Of a DNA stretch of 8,614 nt, positions 5,049-8,614 are shown piece after piece (the stretch's first letter is position 1; every line of letters starts with the position of its first letter). The position numbers and the translations under genes were made by a program. Where the stretch lies: positions 1 to 8,614 of the forward strand of contig CAUEQX010000078.1 of the NCBI GenBank assembly GCA_959020035.1. Reading direction: 5' to 3'. The notes below the pieces were generated by a model. It was not told the DNA's origin. It was given only the letters and a program-made list of their open reading frames with translations, and made no database searches. The stretch is from an uncultured Collinsella sp. (GTDB taxonomy: Bacteria > Actinomycetota > Coriobacteriia > Coriobacteriales > Coriobacteriaceae).

Positions 5049-6254
5049 ATGACCACCCCCGACGAAAAGACATTCGCCACGCTCACCAAGCTGTTCGAGG
5101 AGGAGTTTGGCCCCATCGGCGACCGCCAGGTGCTCTACGTGCACGCGCCCGGGCGTTCCGAGATCAGCGGCAATCACACCGATCACGAGGGCGGTCACGT
5201 TATCGCCGGCTCGCTCGATGTCGCCGTCGACGGCATCGCCGTGGCAACCGATTCCAACACGGTTCGCGTAGCCGACGAGGGCTATCCCACGTTTGAAATC
5301 GCGCTCGACACGCTAGACGTTCAGGAGTCCGAGAAGGGCACGTCCGCAAGCCTCGTCCGCGGCATGGCCCACGAGATTGCAGCCCTTGGCGTTGAGCCCC
5401 ACGGCTTCGACTTCGCCTTCACCTGCTCTGTCCCCTCGGGCGGCGGCCTTTCCAGCTCCGCTGCTGTCGAGGCGGCATACGGTCGCGCCATGGAGACGCT
5501 CTGGGGCGCACCCGCCATCGAGCCCATCGCGCTCGCCCAGATGAGCCAGCGCACCGAGAACAACTACTATGGCAAGCCCTGCGGTCTGATGGACCAGGCC
5601 GCTGTGTGCATGGGCGGCCTTGCCTACATGGACTTTGAGGACCAGACTCAGCCTAAAACCCAGAAGCTCGAGCTCAACTTTGAGGATCACGGCTATGCGC
5701 TCGTGCTCGTTAAGGTCGGTGCCGATCACGTGGCAGCCACCGACGACTACGCCGCCGTTCCGCGCGAGATGCAGGACGTCGCCGCCGAGTTTGGCAAGGA
5801 ACGCCTGTGCGAGGTCGATGTTGCCGACTTTGACGCCAAGCTCCCCGAGCTGCGCGCCAAGCTGGGCGACCGTGCCTGCCTGCGCGCCGTTCACTACTGG
5901 TACGAGAACGGCCTGGTCGATAAGCGCTGGGCAGCGCTCAACGCCGGCGACATCGACCAGTTCCTGGTCCTGACGCGCGAGTCCGGCGCCAGCTCTGCCA
6001 TGTACCTGCAGAATGTCGTCGCCAAGCTGGGCTCCGAGCAGCCCTCAATGTATGCCCTGGCACTGGCCGAGCACGTGCTCGACGGCCGCGGTGCCGTTCG
6101 TATTCACGGTGGCGGCTTTGGCGGCACCATCCAGGCCTTCGTGCCGCTCGATCTGGTCGACACCTTCATTGCCAAGATGAACGGCTGGCTGGGCGAGGGA
6201 TCTGCCCGCCACTACGCGATTTCTGACAAGGGGGCTTATGCGGCATGGCTGTAA
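5049..6254 (+). CDS. galK: Galactokinase (GHMP kinase family)
   Basis: A cytosolic kinase that phosphorylates alpha-D-galactose with ATP to galactose 1-phosphate, the first committed step of the Leloir pathway. Its 401 residues are near the usual length. All three GHMP motifs are present: the galactokinase signature PGRSEISGNHTDH (34-46), the ATP loop PSGGGLSSSAA (129-139) and the C-terminal HGGGFGGT (353-360). The catalytic aspartate is probably D182 in GLMDQ. In the first motif the common GEHTDY is GNHTDH; I recall the same variant in galactokinases of many gut Firmicutes, so it marks a subgroup and not a defect. The start is supported by AAAGGA five bases upstream of the ATG. It is the first gene of an operon with galT, which begins 10 bases before this gene ends, and is probably repressed by the divergent LacI-type protein through O2 and O3. 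Confidence 0.95.
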   Translation: MTTPDEKTFATLTKLFEEEFGPIGDRQVLYVHAPGRSEISGNHTDHEGGHVIAGSLDVAVDGIAVATDSNTVRVADEGYPTFEIALDTLDVQESEKGTSASLVRGMAHEIAALGVEPHGFDFAFTCSVPSGGGLSSSAAVEAAYGRAMETLWGAPAIEPIALAQMSQRTENNYYGKPCGLMDQAAVCMGGLAYMDFEDQTQPKTQKLELNFEDHGYALVLVKVGADHVAATDDYAAVPREMQDVAAEFGKERLCEVDVADFDAKLPELRAKLGDRACLRAVHYWYENGLVDKRWAALNAGDIDQFLVLTRESGASSAMYLQNVVAKLGSEQPSMYALALAEHVLDGRGAVRIHGGGFGGTIQAFVPLDLVDTFIAKMNGWLGEGSARHYAISDKGAYAAWL

Positions 6255-7873
6255 TGACTGACGTGCGCAAGGCTATGCAGGGCCTCATCGAGTACGCTAT
6301 TCACCGATCGATGATCGGACAGGACGACCGCATCTGGGCCTACAACACCATTCTGGAGTGCATCGGCGCCACGGGCCCCGCACTCGACATGGCCTGGGCG
6401 CTCAAGACCGAGAAGATTTCGCTCTTGCACCCCGATACACTCCCCAACTTTGACCTTGAAGGCACGCTTGCCGCGCTTTCCGAGGCTGCCGTTGCCAACG
6501 GCGCCGCCGAGGACACGGCATCGGGCCGCGATCGCATCGCCATGCGCATCATGGGCGTGCTGATGCCGAGGCCTTCGTTTGTAAACGAGGAATTCAACGG
6601 CCGCATTGGTGTCAACGAGCCCCGCGCCGCAACCGACTGGTTCTACGGTCTATGCTGCGACGCCGGCTACGTGCGCCGCGCCGCCATCGCGCGCAATATC
6701 AAATGGAGCACCCCCACCAACTGGGGCGACCTGGAGATCACCATCAACCTGTCCAAGCCTGAGAAGGACCCGCGCGATATTGCCGCGGCCGGTGCCGCTA
6801 AAAACACGAGCGAGAAGTATCCCGCCTGTCAGCTGTGCATCGAGAACGAGGGCTACCCTGGACGCTCCGCCGCAGCCGACGGCGGTGCCCATCCCGCCCG
6901 TCAGAACCTGCGAGTTATCCCTATCCAGCTCGACGGCGAGCGCTGGGGCTTCCAATACAGCCCGTACGCGTACTTTAACGAGCACTGCATTGCCATGAGC
7001 TCCGAGCATCGTCCGATGCACGTCGACCGCAAGGGGCTGACCTGCCTGCTCGACTTTGTCGACCTGTTCCCGCACTACTTTATTGGCTCCAACGCCGATC
7101 TGCCCATCGTGGGCGGCTCGATTCTGTCGCACGACCACTTCCAGGGCGGCGCGCACGAGTTCCCCATGATGCACGCCGCCGAGGTCTCGCAGTTTAGCGT
7201 GCCCGGATTTGACCAGGTCACCGGCACTGTGCTGCAGTGGCCGCTTTCGGTGCTGCGCCTGCGCTCGCACGACCGCGCCCAGCTGCTCGACGCCGCCGAG
7301 AAGATTATCCTGGCATGGCGCGAGTGGACCGACGAGTCCGTGGGCGTCATCGCGAACACAGCCGACAGCGTCGCGCACAACACCGTGACGCCCGTCATTC
7401 GCCGCGTGGACTCCCGCGGCAACGCCGGCGGCGAGATTTACGAGGCCTACCTGGCGCTTCGCTGCAATATCACGACCGACGAGCACCCGCTAGGCGTTTT
7501 CCACCCACATGCCGAGTACCACCACATTAAGAAGGAGAACATCGGCCTGATCGAAGTCATGGGCCTTGCCATTCTGCCGCCGCGCCTGGTTCCCGAGCTT
7601 GGCGCTGTCCGTGAGCATCTGCTGGCAGCCAAGGTCGATGCCAGCTACGACCTCGCCGGTGCGCTCGAGGGCGATGATCTTTGCCGCAGCCACGCCGCAT
7701 GGGCTGAGGACGTCTTTGCCCGCCGCGCCGACGAGCTTACGGCCGACAACGCCATCGATATCCTGCACGAGGAGGTCGGCGTGGTGTTTGGCCACGTGCT
7801 CGACAACGCCGGCGTCTTTAAGTGGGACGAGGCAGGACGTGCCGCCCAGCAGCGCTTTATCGACTCGCTGTAG
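6245..7873 (+). CDS. galT: UDP-glucose--hexose-1-phosphate uridylyltransferase, class II (GalT)
   Basis: Transfers UMP between UDP-glucose and galactose 1-phosphate, giving UDP-galactose and glucose 1-phosphate, the second Leloir step. Its 542 residues resemble the class II (Firmicutes-type) GalT, not the shorter E. coli class I. Landmarks are FVNEEFNGRIG (112-122), CQLCIENEGYPGR (195-207, with a C-x2-C pair), the nucleotidylated-histidine region ILSHDHFQGG (293-302; H296 and H298) and FHPHAEYHHIKKENIGLIEV (419-438). It is longer than the roughly 490-510 residues I expect, with Ala-rich, probably surface segments around 75-92 and 176-187. The start at 6245 has AAGGGGG ten bases upstream, inside galK; a second ATG at 6254 overlaps the galK stop (TAATG) and would remove three residues. 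The overlap implies translational coupling. No galE or galM is present nearby, so the epimerase must be elsewhere. Confidence 0.95.
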   Translation: MAVMTDVRKAMQGLIEYAIHRSMIGQDDRIWAYNTILECIGATGPALDMAWALKTEKISLLHPDTLPNFDLEGTLAALSEAAVANGAAEDTASGRDRIAMRIMGVLMPRPSFVNEEFNGRIGVNEPRAATDWFYGLCCDAGYVRRAAIARNIKWSTPTNWGDLEITINLSKPEKDPRDIAAAGAAKNTSEKYPACQLCIENEGYPGRSAAADGGAHPARQNLRVIPIQLDGERWGFQYSPYAYFNEHCIAMSSEHRPMHVDRKGLTCLLDFVDLFPHYFIGSNADLPIVGGSILSHDHFQGGAHEFPMMHAAEVSQFSVPGFDQVTGTVLQWPLSVLRLRSHDRAQLLDAAEKIILAWREWTDESVGVIANTADSVAHNTVTPVIRRVDSRGNAGGEIYEAYLALRCNITTDEHPLGVFHPHAEYHHIKKENIGLIEVMGLAILPPRLVPELGAVREHLLAAKVDASYDLAGALEGDDLCRSHAAWAEDVFARRADELTADNAIDILHEEVGVVFGHVLDNAGVFKWDEAGRAAQQRFIDSL

Positions 7874-7927
7874 AGCACAGACCCGGACGCTCAACGGCAG
7901 CCCCCACGACATAGCCACCTACACGAC

Positions 7928-7969
7928 AACGGCGCCCGCCGGCAACATCGCCGGCGGGCGCCGTTTTCT
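7928..7969 (+). terminator. Strong Rho-independent terminator of galKT
   Basis: A perfect 16-bp GC-rich stem (7928-7943 with 7950-7965) with loop AACATC, followed by a short T run (GTTTTC). It lies 54 bp after the galT stop and ends the operon before the unrelated ATPase locus. Confidence 0.92.
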
Positions 7970-8054
7970 GATGCAAGGGTAGCTAATTTGCACCAAAACA
8001 AGGAGTGTTCCAAACTGCCGGCAGAGAAGGAGCGCCCCAGGTGCCGACCTAAAC
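7970..8054. other. Intergenic spacer between galT terminator and repeat array
   Basis: No gene is visible. The segment holds a perfect 10-bp palindrome, CTGCCGGCAG (8015-8024), and a short AGGT/ACCT dyad (8039-8050). Small open frames on both strands cross this stretch and the repeats beyond it, but none has a good start or protein-like composition. With the repeat array it makes up most of the roughly 310-bp gap between galT and the ATPase gene. Confidence 0.5.
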
Positions 8055-8147
8055 CCCACATTATTCGATGGAAAAACGTGGTTACCTCCCACATTATTCG
8101 ATGGAAAAACGTGGTTTACTCCCACATTTTTCGATGGAAAGACCAAG
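8055..8147. repeat. Tandem 33-bp palindromic repeat array upstream of the ATPase gene
   Basis: Three head-to-tail units begin at 8055, 8088 and 8121, exactly 33 bp apart. Units 1 and 2 differ at only two positions, both in the last few bases. Unit 3 matches for about 20 bases with one change, then diverges. Each full unit contains an imperfect 26-bp palindrome (8056-8081 and 8089-8114) in which 10 of 13 pairs match, with outer arms CCAC/GTGG, inner arms TTC/GAA and a central AT; 7 bp separate the palindromes. Unit 3 keeps the left half and loses the right half, and runs up to the ATPase promoter. A period of three helical turns puts every palindrome on the same DNA face, as expected of a repressor or multimer binding array. 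The 7-bp gaps are too short for CRISPR spacers. Confidence 0.9.
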
Positions 8148-8154
8148 ACGGTCT

Positions 8155-8160
8155 TATACT
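8155..8160 (+). promoter_or_regulatory. Probable -10 of the ATPase gene
   Basis: TATACT matches the -10 consensus in five of six positions and lies 23 bp before the start codon, giving a very short leader. The -35 window (about 8131-8137) falls inside the third repeat unit and has no good consensus hexamer, so the repeat array overlaps the promoter. A small GACC/GGTC dyad (8141-8144, 8150-8153) abuts the -10. Confidence 0.5.
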
Positions 8161-8183
8161 AACCATGATCGTTAGGGGGCAGT

Positions 8184-8614
8184 ATGCAGCGACAGCTAAT
8201 GGACGAACTCATCGCTTGGAAATCTAGGGCAAACCGCAAGCCCCTCCTGCTTAAGGGGGCCCGCCAGACGGGAAAAACCTGGCTTCTCAACGAATTCGCA
8301 GGCCAGCAGTATCAAAACGTCATCCGTTTTGACTTTATGCTCGAACCGGGCGCACGTTCGCTGTTCGACGGAAGCCTTGACCCCAAACGCATCATCTCCC
8401 AGATAGAGCTCCTGCGCGGCCAGACCATAACGCCGACAGACACGCTCATCATCTTCGACGAAATCCAAGAGGCACCGCGTGGCATCACCTCGCTCAAATA
8501 CTTCAACGAGCTGGCGCCGGAATACCATATCATGGCAGCCGGCTCCTATATGGGGCTCGCGCTCCGACGCGAAAACGAGTCGTTCCCCGTCGGCAAGATC
8601 GACCAGCTCACCAT
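8184..8614 (+). CDS. AAA_14 (probable DUF4143-type) ATP-binding protein, N-terminal part
   Basis: The first 143 residues of a P-loop ATPase; the gene runs off the right edge. Residues 25-32 are the Walker A loop GARQTGKT (K31 and T32 bind nucleotide). Residues 87-95 (TLIIFDEIQ) are Walker B with D92 and E93. AAGSYMGLAL (118-127) fits the sensor-1 region, and SFPVGKIDQL (133-142) is the conserved segment that follows in this family. The start, MQRQLMDELIAWK, fits family N-termini; the ribosome site is AGGGGG four bases upstream. Family members of about 400 residues normally carry a C-terminal DUF4143 domain, which I recall being linked to PD-(D/E)XK nuclease-like folds; that part lies outside the window. 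They occur in many copies in gut anaerobes and their function is not established. The upstream palindromic array is probably its control region. Confidence 0.88.
   Translation, partial: MQRQLMDELIAWKSRANRKPLLLKGARQTGKTWLLNEFAGQQYQNVIRFDFMLEPGARSLFDGSLDPKRIISQIELLRGQTITPTDTLIIFDEIQEAPRGITSLKYFNELAPEYHIMAAGSYMGLALRRENESFPVGKIDQLT

Noticed and set aside
6650..7486. Minus-strand open frame of 278 codons within galT
   Set aside because: It is a shadow of galT. The composition is that of a reversed GC-rich gene and no domain is visible.
7919..8146. Minus-strand small frame with a repeated VFPSNNVG peptide
   Set aside because: The peptide repeat follows only from the 33-bp DNA unit being a multiple of three. 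The frame runs through the galT terminator, has no good ribosome site, and the DNA palindromes explain the pattern better.
8055..8147. Possible CRISPR array
   Set aside because: The units abut with only about 7 bp between palindromes and these gaps are similar between units. There are no unique spacers of 30 bp or more and no cas genes in the window.

Overview
The base composition, the GC-rich third codon positions and the gene families point to a high-GC anaerobic gut actinobacterium. A coriobacterium such as Collinsella fits best. This is an inference from style and content; no rRNA or other marker gene is present to prove it.

Layout. (1) 1-318: no convincing gene, but a long nested palindrome lies at 142-294, next to the 3' end of a class II ketose-bisphosphate aldolase gene (minus strand, 319-1176). 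(2) A divergent control region (1177-1510) separates the aldolase from a DeoR-family repressor (plus strand, 1511-2314). It holds a tandem 9-bp repeat just downstream of a possible aldolase start site, and two AT-rich dyads in front of the repressor gene. (3) A strong hairpin at 2320-2356 lies between the DeoR gene and a convergent diiron flavoprotein of the FprA type (minus, 2389-3549). The flavoprotein has an extended -10 promoter overlapped by a perfect dyad. (4) A LacI-family repressor (minus, 3679-4710, GTG start) is transcribed away from a galactose operon: galactokinase (5049-6254) and a class II galactose-1-phosphate uridylyltransferase (6245-7873), which overlap by 10 bases and end at a strong terminator (7928-7969). 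The 338-bp divergent control region carries three copies of one operator-like sequence, TGTTAACGTACTCA. One overlaps the best galK -35, one follows the predicted galK start site, and one sits in the predicted lacI-type gene leader. (5) 8055-8147: a tandem array of 33-bp units, each an imperfect 26-bp palindrome, directly in front of the start of an AAA_14-type ATPase (8184 to the window edge).

How it fits together. The LacI-type protein probably represses galKT and itself, with galactose or a derivative as inducer. GalK and GalT carry out the first two Leloir steps; the epimerase (galE) is not in the window. The DeoR protein probably senses a phosphosugar and controls the divergent aldolase, which could be a fructose- or tagatose-bisphosphate aldolase. 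The flavoprotein is an oxygen or NO scavenger unrelated to sugar use. The least ordinary part is the palindromic repeat array fused to the promoter of the ATPase gene. The long nested palindrome at the left edge is the second.
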